From: an uncultured bacterium
GTDB lineage: Bacteria; Patescibacteria; Microgenomatia; Levybacterales; UBA12049
NCBI GenBank assembly: GCA_946885425.1
Contig: CAMPGJ010000007.1
Coordinates: 1-18,618 of the forward strand
Reading direction: 5' to 3'
DNA: 18,618 nucleotides
Below, in pieces: positions 6,061 through 13,116 of the stretch (position 1 is the stretch's first letter; each line of letters opens with the position of its first letter). Made by a program: the position numbers and the translations under genes. A model generated the notes under the pieces. The model ran no database searches and was not told the DNA's origin. It saw nothing but the letters and a program-made list of their open reading frames with translations.

Positions 6061-6822
6061 ATGGCAAGTAAACAAGCAGCGAAGAAAACCGCGTCAAACG
6101 CGACTAAGGCATCTCCAGCAAAGAAGGCTCCTGTTAAGTCAGCTTCACGGGTAGCTCAGAAGCCAGCAGTAAAAAGTAGTGTTAAACCTCCAGTTGTAGA
6201 AACAGCAAAATCCAAGACAGAAAATGATATCAAACCATTAAAATTAAGTAAGCAGCAAGTTGTCCTTGCAGTAGTGATTGTTCTCGTAGGAGCGTTACTT
6301 TATTTTGCAAGAAGCCTTTTTGTTGCTGCAGTTGTGAACGGTCAGCCAATCAGTAGGTTGGAAGTTGTCGGACAAGCAGAAAAGCAAGTCGGAAAACAGA
6401 CGTTAGAAAACCTAAAGAGGAATATTTTGATTGAACAGGAAGCAAAAAAACAGAATGTATCAGTCAGCGAGAAAGAGATCGATGATGAGATAAAGAAATT
6501 AGAAAATAATTTGTCTAAGCAGGGTCAAAAGCTTGATCAGGTTCTTGAAGTACAAGGAATGACAAAAGAAGACTTGCGCCGTTTGATTAGGTTAGATAGA
6601 TTGGTTTCTAAGATGGTTGGAAAAGATGTAAAAGTTACTGATAAAGAAGTTGAAGAATACGTTGAGAAGAACAAGGATCTCCTCCCTGCAGATCAGGATG
6701 AGAGCGCATTGAAGAAACAGGTAAAAGAAAGACTGCAACAGCAGAAAACTACTGAAAAAGTTAAGACTTGGCTCGAAAATATCCAAACAAAAGCAAACGT
6801 TATCTACTTCGTACAATACTAA
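6061..6822 (+). CDS. Membrane-anchored SurA N-terminal-like chaperone domain protein
   Basis: Likely extracytoplasmic folding helper related to the N-terminal (chaperone) part of SurA/PrsA. Residues 1-60 are a basic Lys/Ala/Ser/Pro-rich tail, predicted cytoplasmic. About 67-90 (VVLAVVIVLVGALLYFA) form one membrane helix. The rest begins VVNGQPISRLEV, the usual opening of SurA_N domains, and continues through the helical NLKRNILIEQEAKKQNVSVS segment and DKEVEEYVEKNKD. The 253-residue protein stops without a parvulin (PPIase) domain, so prolyl isomerase activity is not expected. It follows the two envelope proteases, which fits a quality-control group, though it has its own promoter. The long basic tail is unusual for the family. 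Confidence 0.8.
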   Translation: MASKQAAKKTASNATKASPAKKAPVKSASRVAQKPAVKSSVKPPVVETAKSKTENDIKPLKLSKQQVVLAVVIVLVGALLYFARSLFVAAVVNGQPISRLEVVGQAEKQVGKQTLENLKRNILIEQEAKKQNVSVSEKEIDDEIKKLENNLSKQGQKLDQVLEVQGMTKEDLRRLIRLDRLVSKMVGKDVKVTDKEVEEYVEKNKDLLPADQDESALKKQVKERLQQQKTTEKVKTWLENIQTKANVIYFVQY

Positions 6823-6876
6823 TCTTCTAAATCAGCTTTAACTCATCTTTTCTTACCGATCTATTACGTAAAAGTG

Positions 6877-6906
6877 TTGACCCCGTTCAACTATTTTATA
6901 TATAAT
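6877..6906 (+). promoter_or_regulatory. Promoter of the 91-aa gene, near-leaderless
   Basis: TTGACC (6877-6882) and TATAAT (6901-6906) are separated by 18 nt. The ATG at 6915 begins 8 nt after the -10 box, so at most one or two bases of leader are expected. Confidence 0.6.
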
Positions 6907-6914
6907 TTTTACTT

Positions 6915-7190
6915 ATGAGTGCAGAAAATATTAATCAAAAAATATCATTTACAAAAGAAGTACAAAAGCCTGAACCAGTAGCTGTATGTCTTTTTGAGAT
7001 GCCAAAAGAACTTAAAAAAACGAAGGATGGATTCCTTGATGCAAATAATCTTATTGAACAGTCTGAGCCAATACAGCGTACTATAAAAACCTCAACAGAA
7101 GGCGGAAAAGCTCTTCCTGTTCGAGATCCAGGATTATTACGTAGACACGGTGTTCCCAGAGGTAGCGGTGTATTTCCCCCGTATCGATAA
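6915..7190 (+). CDS. Hypothetical protein (91 aa)
   Basis: Unrecognised 91-residue protein. The N-terminal two thirds are polar and mixed-charge; the C terminus is Arg/Gly/Pro-rich (LLRRHGVPRGSGVFPPYR), which suggests an extended tail that could contact nucleic acid or a partner. No membrane helix, signal peptide or metal motif is visible. A strong near-leaderless promoter directly in front supports it as a real gene. It lies between the SurA-like gene and two further unknown genes. Confidence 0.65.
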   Translation: MSAENINQKISFTKEVQKPEPVAVCLFEMPKELKKTKDGFLDANNLIEQSEPIQRTIKTSTEGGKALPVRDPGLLRRHGVPRGSGVFPPYR

Positions 7191-7208
7191 ATCTATTCGT
7201 ATTTCCTC

Positions 7209-7325
7209 TTGACAGACATTACCTCAGATAGTGTACGATATATTCATATTCTCAAAATTCTCGAATCAGAGGAGAGAATGGAAGTAAAGTGGGGCTTGCC
7301 CCGCGAAGCTTTAGCGAAGTGGGGT
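7209..7325 (+). promoter_or_regulatory. Spacer with possible promoter and GGGGC/GCCCC hairpin repeat
   Basis: TTGACA (7209-7214) is a perfect -35; the best -10 candidate is TACGAT (7234-7239) at a long 19-nt spacing. Around 7290-7325 lie a GGGGC-TT-GCCCC stem-loop, two GCGAAG copies and a closing GGGG, resembling a dispersed CPR repeat. The repeat ends about 8 nt before the ATG at 7334, so it would lie in the 5' leader of the next gene. Confidence 0.35.
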
Positions 7326-7333
7326 GATTTTGA

Positions 7334-7543
7334 ATGCCAGTACAGAAAAAAAATATAGAAAAATCTTCTAAAGGCGGTGCATCTTCAAAAAAAACTGCTC
7401 CTTTAAAAGCATCTGTTAAGCAGAAGGCGAAACGTAGAAGTACAGCGGATCATCATACTCATATTGTTGAGCGCGATTTTATTATTATTACAAGTGGCGG
7501 ATTTTTGGTGGTTGTGATGGTTTTTTTCCTTCTATTTAGTTAG
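7334..7543 (+). CDS. Small Lys-rich protein with C-terminal membrane anchor (69 aa)
   Basis: Unrecognised. Residues 1-37 are strongly basic (Lys/Ser/Ala-rich, ending KQKAKRRSTADHH), and residues 48-68 (FIIITSGGFLVVVMVFFLLF) form one hydrophobic helix at the very C terminus, so a tail-anchored protein with a cytoplasmic basic domain is likely. The basic segment resembles the N-terminal tail of the SurA-like protein at 6061-6822 in composition. There is no SD; the upstream GCCCC-type hairpin may influence expression. Confidence 0.6.
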   Translation: MPVQKKNIEKSSKGGASSKKTAPLKASVKQKAKRRSTADHHTHIVERDFIIITSGGFLVVVMVFFLLFS

Positions 7544-7551
7544 AAGGATTG

Positions 7552-7579
7552 TTGACATAGGATATATCCCTGCTATAAT
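7552..7579 (+). promoter_or_regulatory. Strong promoter TTGACA-16-TATAAT
   Basis: Perfect -35 TTGACA (7552-7557) and perfect -10 TATAAT (7574-7579), 16 nt apart, beginning 8 nt after the stop of the 69-aa gene. Unlike most promoters here, it leaves a leader of about 37 nt, from near 7586 to the ATG at 7624. Confidence 0.75.
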
Positions 7580-7594
7580 GCTCTTACAGTTTAC

Positions 7595-7625
7595 TTACAT
7601 GTAAATATGTGAGATTAACACATAT
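7595..7625 (+). promoter_or_regulatory. Palindrome and start-codon-covering inverted repeat
   Basis: TTACATGTAA (7595-7604) is a perfect 10-bp palindrome about 9 nt after the predicted transcription start, a plausible operator. Immediately after it, ATATGTG (7605-7611) and CACATAT (7619-7625) form a perfect 7-bp inverted repeat with a 7-nt loop. The right arm includes the first two bases of the ATG at 7624, so folding would hide the start codon. Confidence 0.4.
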
Positions 7626-8532
7626 GGCTTTTATTGAAGGATCAGTATACATAGGTTCTGAAATATCAGGTGGTTTATCTACCTCTAACTCAACTGTGGG
7701 CAATAATGGTACTGAAAGAAAGATACCGTTCTCTAATAATGTAGAAAAGGATGGGATATCACTGCATGATATTAAATCTAAAAAAATTGAGCTGAGCCGA
7801 CTCCCCGCAGATACGATGCTCGTCCGTGATGTTATAAAATCAGGAGAACATGCCGAAATGTTTACAAAATTATTCGGAGCAAAAGTTTCAGCAGATAAAA
7901 AAGTTACATTGTTTCCCCAAGGGGATGTCAAAATCAGTACTATTTCTCCAGAGAAGGGGACTGCCATTATGTCAATTCCAAACGGAGAAAAGACTGATAT
8001 TAAGTCTATCCACAATTGGGCTATGAGAGATACGGAAAATGATCATGGGCCTGCAATAGAGCTTTATTCTCCCAAAAGGCATGATGGGTCTATCGAAATA
8101 GTAACAATAACGGAGGCTGCCGTAACTCAACGGAAGATCACAAAGGCTTCTACAATTGAAGAGTCAATTGCCATGGCTATTTCAGATAAATTGCAAGTTC
8201 AAGGGGAAAAAATAGGCGAACAACCTAAGCCTAAATATAGAGAAACTTTGTTAAGAGATCTCCCAATCACTGTTTTTGCAAATGGTCGGGAATTACATGT
8301 TATTGATGAGGGTATAAAAAGTATGCATGAGAGAGATGATAACCATAGAGATGGTATTAAAAAAAGCAGTCGAGGAGAGTTAACTCTTGAAGAAGCAGAA
8401 AAGCATCAGCTGGAAAAAAATACTGAAGATATTAATTTGATGTATGATGCATCTCATGGAAATAAAAAAGCTATTGCTGAGCTAGGGAGAAGGGTAAATG
8501 GAAAAAAACAGAAAGTTAGTTCTCCTCAGTAG
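7624..8532 (+). CDS. Hypothetical soluble protein (302 aa)
   Basis: Unrecognised; no signal peptide, membrane helix or known catalytic motif. The N terminus is Gly/Ser/Asn-rich, the middle has alternating beta-like strands (VTLFPQGDVKISTISP, GTAIMSIPNGEK, SIEIVTITEAAVTQRKI), and the C-terminal 80 residues are highly charged and helical (ELTLEEAEKHQLEKN). The ATG at 7624 is preferred to an in-frame GTG at 7609, but the GTG lies inside the inverted repeat and remains possible. A strong promoter stands in front. Its stop overlaps the tail of prfA on the other strand by 17 nt. Confidence 0.7.
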   Translation: MAFIEGSVYIGSEISGGLSTSNSTVGNNGTERKIPFSNNVEKDGISLHDIKSKKIELSRLPADTMLVRDVIKSGEHAEMFTKLFGAKVSADKKVTLFPQGDVKISTISPEKGTAIMSIPNGEKTDIKSIHNWAMRDTENDHGPAIELYSPKRHDGSIEIVTITEAAVTQRKITKASTIEESIAMAISDKLQVQGEKIGEQPKPKYRETLLRDLPITVFANGRELHVIDEGIKSMHERDDNHRDGIKKSSRGELTLEEAEKHQLEKNTEDINLMYDASHGNKKAIAELGRRVNGKKQKVSSPQ

Positions 8533-9388
8533 GATGTTCTTCGGGTATGTCTCCAGCTAAAATTACCGGTAAATTTTTCCACGATTGATTGATTCGGTGA
8601 TCTGTTAGTCTATCCTGAGGGAAATTGTATGTTTTGATCTTTTCAGATCTGTCACCCCGCCCCACCTGAGTAGACCGTAATGACGAAAGTTGTTCGTCTC
8701 TTTTTGCCACTTCTCTTTCCCATAATTGGGCACGTAGTAATGTCATACAAATTTCACGGTTTTGAATTTGTGAGCGTTCTGCCTGAGAAGTGACCACAAT
8801 ACCTGATGGTTTGTGTTTGATACGTACAGCTGTTGAAACTTTATTTACGTTTTGGCCACCATTTCCTCCGGATCTAAATGCTTCAAATTCTATATCTTCA
8901 GGATTGATCCGTAGATCGATATCTTCAAGTTCAGGGAGGACAGAAACGGTAGCTGTAGATGTATGAATACGTCCTTTTTTCTCCGTCGCAGGAATTCTCT
9001 GGACGCGGTGAACACCTGCTTCATACTTTAGTGTACCAAATGCCCCATGACCGGTGATTTTAATAACATAGTCATCCAGGATCTCTACCTGAAATCCTTT
9101 CCGTTGGGCAAAGCGTGTATACATACGGATCAGTTCTTCAGCCCACAATTTAGCTTCATCCCCACCAGCAGCACCTTTTAGCTCAAGGATAATATTTTTA
9201 TCGTCAAAGTTATCTTCCTGCTTTTGCTGTGAGCTTTGTATGCCTTCCTCAAGTTCATTTTTTTGCGCTTCAAGATCAGCTATCTCAAGCTGAGCCAATT
9301 CAGCCATGGAAGGATCAGCGAGAAGGGACTTAGTCTCTTCAATTTTTTGCTCAAGCTCTTGTACTAATACTTGTCTGTAATCATTCAT
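8516..9388 (-). CDS. prfA: Peptide chain release factor 1, short N-terminal domain
   Basis: Class I release factor that recognises UAA/UAG and triggers peptide release. The tripeptide Pro133-Ala134-Thr135 in VQRIPATEKKGR is the RF1 signature (RF2 has SPF), so RF1 is chosen. The catalytic GGQ is Gly177-Gly178-Gln179, but its context is SGGNGGQNVNK rather than the usual S-G-A-G-G-Q-H-V-N. The conserved GDRSEKIKTYNFPQDRLTDHRI segment follows. At 290 residues it is about 70 shorter than E. coli RF1; most of the loss is from N-terminal domain 1, with a trimmed C terminus. It is probably transcribed with rpmE upstream (189-nt gap), a common pairing. TGA stops are used in this window, so RF2 should be encoded elsewhere. 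Confidence 0.93.
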   Translation of the reverse strand: MNDYRQVLVQELEQKIEETKSLLADPSMAELAQLEIADLEAQKNELEEGIQSSQQKQEDNFDDKNIILELKGAAGGDEAKLWAEELIRMYTRFAQRKGFQVEILDDYVIKITGHGAFGTLKYEAGVHRVQRIPATEKKGRIHTSTATVSVLPELEDIDLRINPEDIEFEAFRSGGNGGQNVNKVSTAVRIKHKPSGIVVTSQAERSQIQNREICMTLLRAQLWEREVAKRDEQLSSLRSTQVGRGDRSEKIKTYNFPQDRLTDHRINQSWKNLPVILAGDIPEEHPTEEN

Positions 9389-9413
9389 ATGTTTAGAATT
9401 AATAATAAAATAT

Positions 9414-9489
9414 CGTCATTCTGGCCGCGTCCAGAATCTCTTAATAAATTATGTTCCCTTGAGCGATCCTGGACTCGGCCAGGATGACG
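9414..9489. repeat. Long hairpin repeat, 25-nt arms, in the rpmE-prfA spacer
   Basis: Arms 9414-9438 and 9465-9489 are inverted copies with three mismatches, several compatible with G-U pairing, around a 26-nt AT-rich loop. The arms begin CGTCATTCTGG and end CCAGGATGACG. Read on the plus strand it is followed by T6 (9492-9497), terminator-like, but no plus-strand gene ends there. On the minus strand it lies inside the probable rpmE-prfA transcript. Related GTCATTCC/GGAATC ends occur at 16585-16661 and 18039-18064. Confidence 0.6.
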
Positions 9490-9576
9490 GATTTTTTACC
9501 TTTTGAACGTTGGTTGTTTATTGCTAAATTTATCATAACAGATCAAGGGAAGATTAATTAATAGACGTGGGGGTGG

Positions 9577-9876
9577 CTACTTAAGGCCCATGAGCATTTC
9601 GCGGAGTGACTTCTGACCTTCTTTTGCTTGTCTCTTTTCTTCAACTTTTGCTGTTACTTTTGCTTTATGTTGTGAAGCAACTTGCTGTTTAGTCTGGAAT
9701 TTCTGGATTCTAGAAGCTGTGTCAACAAATCTCTGTTCACCAGTATAGAATGGGTGGCATTTGCTGCACAATTCAACATGGATCAATTCTGAAGTAGATC
9801 CTGTCGTGAATTTGTTGCCGCATACACAAACAACTTGGGCGTTTTCGAAAAATTTTGGATGAATACTAGCTTTCAT
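9577..9876 (-). CDS. rpmE: Ribosomal protein bL31, zinc-binding form with C-terminal extension
   Basis: Large-subunit protein L31. It has the family opening MKASIHPKF, Cys17 and Cys19 (VCVCGNKF), and Cys37 and Cys40 followed by the hallmark HPFYTG, giving four Cys zinc ligands. The core is about 68 residues; a further 30 residues are basic and helical ([20 protein letters not shown]), making 99 in total against about 70 in E. coli. The start is MKASIHP at 9876, because a -10 box lies 7 nt upstream; a longer in-frame reading would include promoter sequence. It probably heads an rpmE-prfA operon. Confidence 0.95.
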   Translation of the reverse strand: MKASIHPKFFENAQVVCVCGNKFTTGSTSELIHVELCSKCHPFYTGEQRFVDTASRIQKFQTKQQVASQHKAKVTAKVEEKRQAKEGQKSLREMLMGLK

Positions 9877-9883
9877 ATGCCTA

Positions 9884-9912
9884 ATTATAGCGCAATATCC
9901 CTCTCTTGACAA
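9884..9912 (-). promoter_or_regulatory. Leaderless promoter of rpmE
   Basis: On the minus strand, TTGTCA (9912-9907) and TATAAT (9889-9884) are 17 nt apart, and the ATG begins at 9876, 7 nt after the -10 box. It is divergent from the prkA promoter region. Confidence 0.65.
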
Positions 9913-9955
9913 GCTCTAATGCTAATTTGATTCAGTATGTCAGGTTTATGGTATA

Positions 9956-9985
9956 TTGACAAGCCGAGAAGGGGAGGTATATGCT
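9956..9985 (+). promoter_or_regulatory. Candidate promoter of the prkA operon
   Basis: TTGACA (9956-9961) and TATGCT (9980-9985) are 18 nt apart, predicting a start near 9992 and a 20-nt leader. An alternative promoter further up, TTGATT (9927-9932) with TATATT (9952-9957), would give a longer leader that includes the upstream ORF at 9981. The sequence alone does not choose between them. Confidence 0.45.
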
Positions 9986-10022
9986 AAGTTTGATCGGTTA
10001 CCCTTACTGGTATGCCTGCTGA
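9981..10022 (+). CDS. Possible 13-codon upstream ORF overlapping the prkA start
   Basis: ATG at 9981 follows GGGGAGG (9971-9977) by 3 nt and encodes MLSLIGYPYWYAC before TGA at 10020-10022. This overlaps the prkA ATG (10012) by 11 nt in another frame. It could be a leader peptide that couples or limits prkA translation. Reservations: the SD spacing is short, and if the promoter at 9956-9985 is used the ORF start would not be transcribed. Confidence 0.3.
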   Translation: MLSLIGYPYWYAC

Positions 10023-11943
10023 AAGACCCGTTTTTAATTTAGTAAACGAGCTGAAAAACCACTCGAAAGAAGAGGATACATTGAAGTGGGAGGGAGGATT
10101 TTCAGAATACGTAGAGAAAGTTGTAGAAAACCCCAATATAGTCCGCTCGGCGCATAAGTACGTTTATGACGCTGTTACTTCCAGACCTGATTTCTTTACC
10201 ACAGGTTCAAATGCACTTTTCGGGGCTGAAAAACCGGTTGGTAAATTCACAGATTTACTCAAAGGTGGGGCGCAAGGCTTAGAAGTAAGAAAACGCATAG
10301 CGCTTTTAATAGGACCTCCGGGAAGTGGTAAATCGACATTGGTAAATGGCACAAAGCGGGGTCTTGAGGAGTATTCTAAAACCCCGGAGGGAGAAATATA
10401 TGCAATTAAAGATTGTCCGATGCAAGAAGAACCGTTGCATCTGATTCCCAAAGATGTGAGGCCGCTTTTTGAGCAAAAAACTGGTATACATATTGAAGGT
10501 GAACTTTGTCCTCATTGTAACGCAAAATACAAAGACAAATCACTTAAAGACCTGCTGTCAGATAAAGATGAGGGTGGATTAAAAGTTAAACGGATGTTTT
10601 TTTCTGAAAAAGATAGGGTAGGGATAGGGACATTCAAACCTTCAGATCCAAAATCACAAGATATGACTGAATTAGTCGGGAGTGTTGATTTGTCAAAGCT
10701 TGGAGAACATGGTGTCGCTTCGGATCCTCGAGCATTCCGTTTTGATGGGGAATTGAACGTTGCGAATAGGGGAGTCATGGAATTTGTCGAAATGCTCAAA
10801 TCTGATGAGAGATTTCTGTATGTGCTGTTGGATTTGACTCAAGATCGGGTTATCAAAGCTCCAAGGTTTCCTAATATTTCAGCAGATGAAGTTATTTTGG
10901 CTCATACTAATATGACCGAATATAAGTCCTATACAGGTAATCCCAAAAATGAAGCATTGAAGGATAGAATGTATGTTATTGAAGTTCCATATAATTTGAA
11001 AGTTTCAGAAGAAGAAAAAATCTATGAAAAGCTCATAGGGGAAAGCGAAATAATAAGAAAATCACAGGTACATATTAATCCTATGACGTTAGAAATGGCC
11101 TCATCTTTTGCTGTATTATCCCGTATGGGTGAATCAGCAAAAGCAAATGTCACCAGAGTAAAGAAAATGAAATTATATAATGGTGAGGAAACTGGAGATA
11201 TGTCTCAGAGGGATTTGAAGGAATTACAGGCTGAAGTTCCGGGGGAAGGAATGTCCGGTATCTCTCCAAGGTATGTTATTGACTCATTATCAACGGCTTT
11301 GATTCAGGGAGATAAGAAATGTTTGACCCCAATGGATGCTCTTCGCGCGCTTCGGGATAACATGGAAAACCATCCTCATACTCGTGATCTAAAACCTGAT
11401 GAAAAGCAGAAAATTAGAAATATTATCGATAATGAGGTGAGAGGCATTTATAATGAAAAAGCAAAGAAGGAAGTACAGAGTGCATTTGTTCACTCGTATG
11501 AAGACAATGCCCGTAGTTTGGCTGAAAATTATTTGTTTAATGTTGTCGCTTTTAATGCTGAGACAAAGATAGTCGATCCTATCACTGATGAAGAGAGCGC
11601 ACCGGATGAACAACTTATGAGAAGTATTGAGGAACAGATCAGTATATCAGAACCTGGAAAAAAAGCTCACAGGCAACAGCTAGCCAATAATATTCTTCAA
11701 AAACAATTGCGTGGGCAGGAATTTGATTACACACAGTATCCACGCCTACGTGAAGCGATTGAAAGCAAATTGATGAGTAGCATGAAAGATGTTGTGAAAC
11801 TTACCATAAATCCCCAGTTTCCTAATGAAGGGCAACAAAGACGTGTTAGCGGAATACAAGAAAGATTAAAAGAAGAAAAAGGCTACTGTGATCATTGTTC
11901 AAGTGATTTGATACGGCATGTAGGTACTTTGCTTCCAAAATAA
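10012..11943 (+). CDS. prkA: PrkA/YeaG family serine protein kinase
   Basis: Cytoplasmic AAA-type serine protein kinase of the PrkA (Bacillus) / YeaG (E. coli) family, linked to starvation, stationary phase or sporulation. The 643 residues match the usual length. The N-terminal AAA domain has FFTTGSNALFGAEKPVGKFTDLLK, Walker A GPPGSGKST at 101-109 (Lys107), the PrkA-specific PMQEEPLHLIP and GELCPHC segments, ANRGVMEFVEMLK and AHTNMTEYKSY. The C-terminal PrkA domain includes INPMTLEMASSFAVLSRM and ends with Cys-x-x-Cys (YCDHCSSDL), as is typical. It is first in a tight operon: 4 nt separate it from the VWA gene, and a SpoVR gene follows. No residue that I would expect to be essential is missing. 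Confidence 0.95.
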   Translation: MPAERPVFNLVNELKNHSKEEDTLKWEGGFSEYVEKVVENPNIVRSAHKYVYDAVTSRPDFFTTGSNALFGAEKPVGKFTDLLKGGAQGLEVRKRIALLIGPPGSGKSTLVNGTKRGLEEYSKTPEGEIYAIKDCPMQEEPLHLIPKDVRPLFEQKTGIHIEGELCPHCNAKYKDKSLKDLLSDKDEGGLKVKRMFFSEKDRVGIGTFKPSDPKSQDMTELVGSVDLSKLGEHGVASDPRAFRFDGELNVANRGVMEFVEMLKSDERFLYVLLDLTQDRVIKAPRFPNISADEVILAHTNMTEYKSYTGNPKNEALKDRMYVIEVPYNLKVSEEEKIYEKLIGESEIIRKSQVHINPMTLEMASSFAVLSRMGESAKANVTRVKKMKLYNGEETGDMSQRDLKELQAEVPGEGMSGISPRYVIDSLSTALIQGDKKCLTPMDALRALRDNMENHPHTRDLKPDEKQKIRNIIDNEVRGIYNEKAKKEVQSAFVHSYEDNARSLAENYLFNVVAFNAETKIVDPITDEESAPDEQLMRSIEEQISISEPGKKAHRQQLANNILQKQLRGQEFDYTQYPRLREAIESKLMSSMKDVVKLTINPQFPNEGQQRRVSGIQERLKEEKGYCDHCSSDLIRHVGTLLPK

Positions 11944-11947
11944 ATAT

Positions 11948-13114
11948 ATGTCAAATCCAGAATCTTCGCAGTCCTTTATCAATAGGAGAGATTGGTCATT
12001 TGACCGGCAGGGTGAGCAGGATCAGGACAGACATAAAGAGAAAATAAAAGAAGCCATTAAAGGAAATCTTGATGCGATTATCAGTGATGGCAGCATCATA
12101 ACTGCAGACCCTCAATCTAAAAAAATTATCAAAGTCCCCATGCGTTCGCTTGAAATACCCCGTATTAAATATAAAGATGGCAATGAAGGTGTCGGTACAG
12201 GTAACGGTGATGAGGGTGTTGGTGATGTTATAGGAAGAAAACCCGGAAAAGGCAAGCAGCCGGGAAATGGTAAAGAGGCTGGACAAGAACCTGGTGTTGA
12301 ATATTATGAAGCGGAATTAACCCTCGAAGAAATAGAAGAGATGGTTTTTGCTGATCTTGGATTGCCTAATCTTAAAGATAAAAAGAAACATTCCATAGAA
12401 TCTGAAGTAATTGTTTTTGATGATGTAAGAAAGCAAAAAAACCCCAGCAATATGGATCTTATGCGTACTGTTATCGCTAATATGTCAAGAAATGCACAGG
12501 AAAGCGGGAAGGCTGAAATACGGGATATTTCTCCGGATGATTATCATCGCAGGGTATGGAGGGAAGAGGTCAAGCAAGATAATAGTGCTGTTGTTATCGC
12601 AAAAGCGGATGTCTCAGGATCTATGGGTGAATTTGAAAAATATGCTACTCGGGCTTTTTGTTGGTGGACTGTCAATTTTCTCAGGACGAAATATCCGAAA
12701 GTAGATTTAGTTTTTATCACTCATGATACACAGGCAAAAGAAGTTGACGAAGAGGGATTCTTTACGAGAGGAATGGGTGGTGGCACTATGTGTTCTTCCG
12801 CGAACGAGCTTGAGCTTGATATTGTCAAACAACGGTATCCACCTGAGCAATATAATATTTATTCGCTGCATTTTTCAGATGGAGATAATTATTCTTCTGA
12901 TAACCCTAAATGCGTAAATCAAGTAAAAGAAGCTTTGGATTTACAGGTAAATCAATACGCGTATGTGGAGGTAGGACAATATGATCGGCAGAGCTCACTT
13001 AAAAGGGCGTATGATTCAGAAATCAGAGATGATCGATTTAGAACAGTGACTATTCGGAAGAAAGAAGATGTTTTGCCTGGACTTAAAAAAGTATTTCCGG
13101 GAGATAAAGACTAA
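11948..13114 (+). CDS. yeaH: YeaH/YhbH family protein (DUF444) with VWA-like domain
   Basis: Conserved partner of PrkA-type kinases; biochemical role uncertain. Of 388 residues, the start INRRDWSFDRQGEQDQDRHKEKIKEAI is the family's characteristic N terminus. It is followed by SIITADPQSKKIIKVPMRSLEIPRI, then a Gly-rich low-complexity linker (about 78-115) that varies between homologues. The C-terminal half carries the VWA metal-ion-dependent adhesion site: Asp221, Ser223 and Ser225 in ADVSGSMGEFEK, with GGGTMCSSA and HFSDGDN supplying further MIDAS elements. It lies 4 nt after prkA and 2 nt before the SpoVR gene, so the three are almost certainly one transcript. The symbol follows E. coli; yhbH is the Bacillus name. 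Confidence 0.93.
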   Translation: MSNPESSQSFINRRDWSFDRQGEQDQDRHKEKIKEAIKGNLDAIISDGSIITADPQSKKIIKVPMRSLEIPRIKYKDGNEGVGTGNGDEGVGDVIGRKPGKGKQPGNGKEAGQEPGVEYYEAELTLEEIEEMVFADLGLPNLKDKKKHSIESEVIVFDDVRKQKNPSNMDLMRTVIANMSRNAQESGKAEIRDISPDDYHRRVWREEVKQDNSAVVIAKADVSGSMGEFEKYATRAFCWWTVNFLRTKYPKVDLVFITHDTQAKEVDEEGFFTRGMGGGTMCSSANELELDIVKQRYPPEQYNIYSLHFSDGDNYSSDNPKCVNQVKEALDLQVNQYAYVEVGQYDRQSSLKRAYDSEIRDDRFRTVTIRKKEDVLPGLKKVFPGDKD

Positions 13115-13116
13115 AA

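Noticed and set aside
9877..9912. Longer N terminus for L31
   Set aside because: The extra codons cover the -10 and -35 boxes, and the family begins MKxxIHP, matching 9876.
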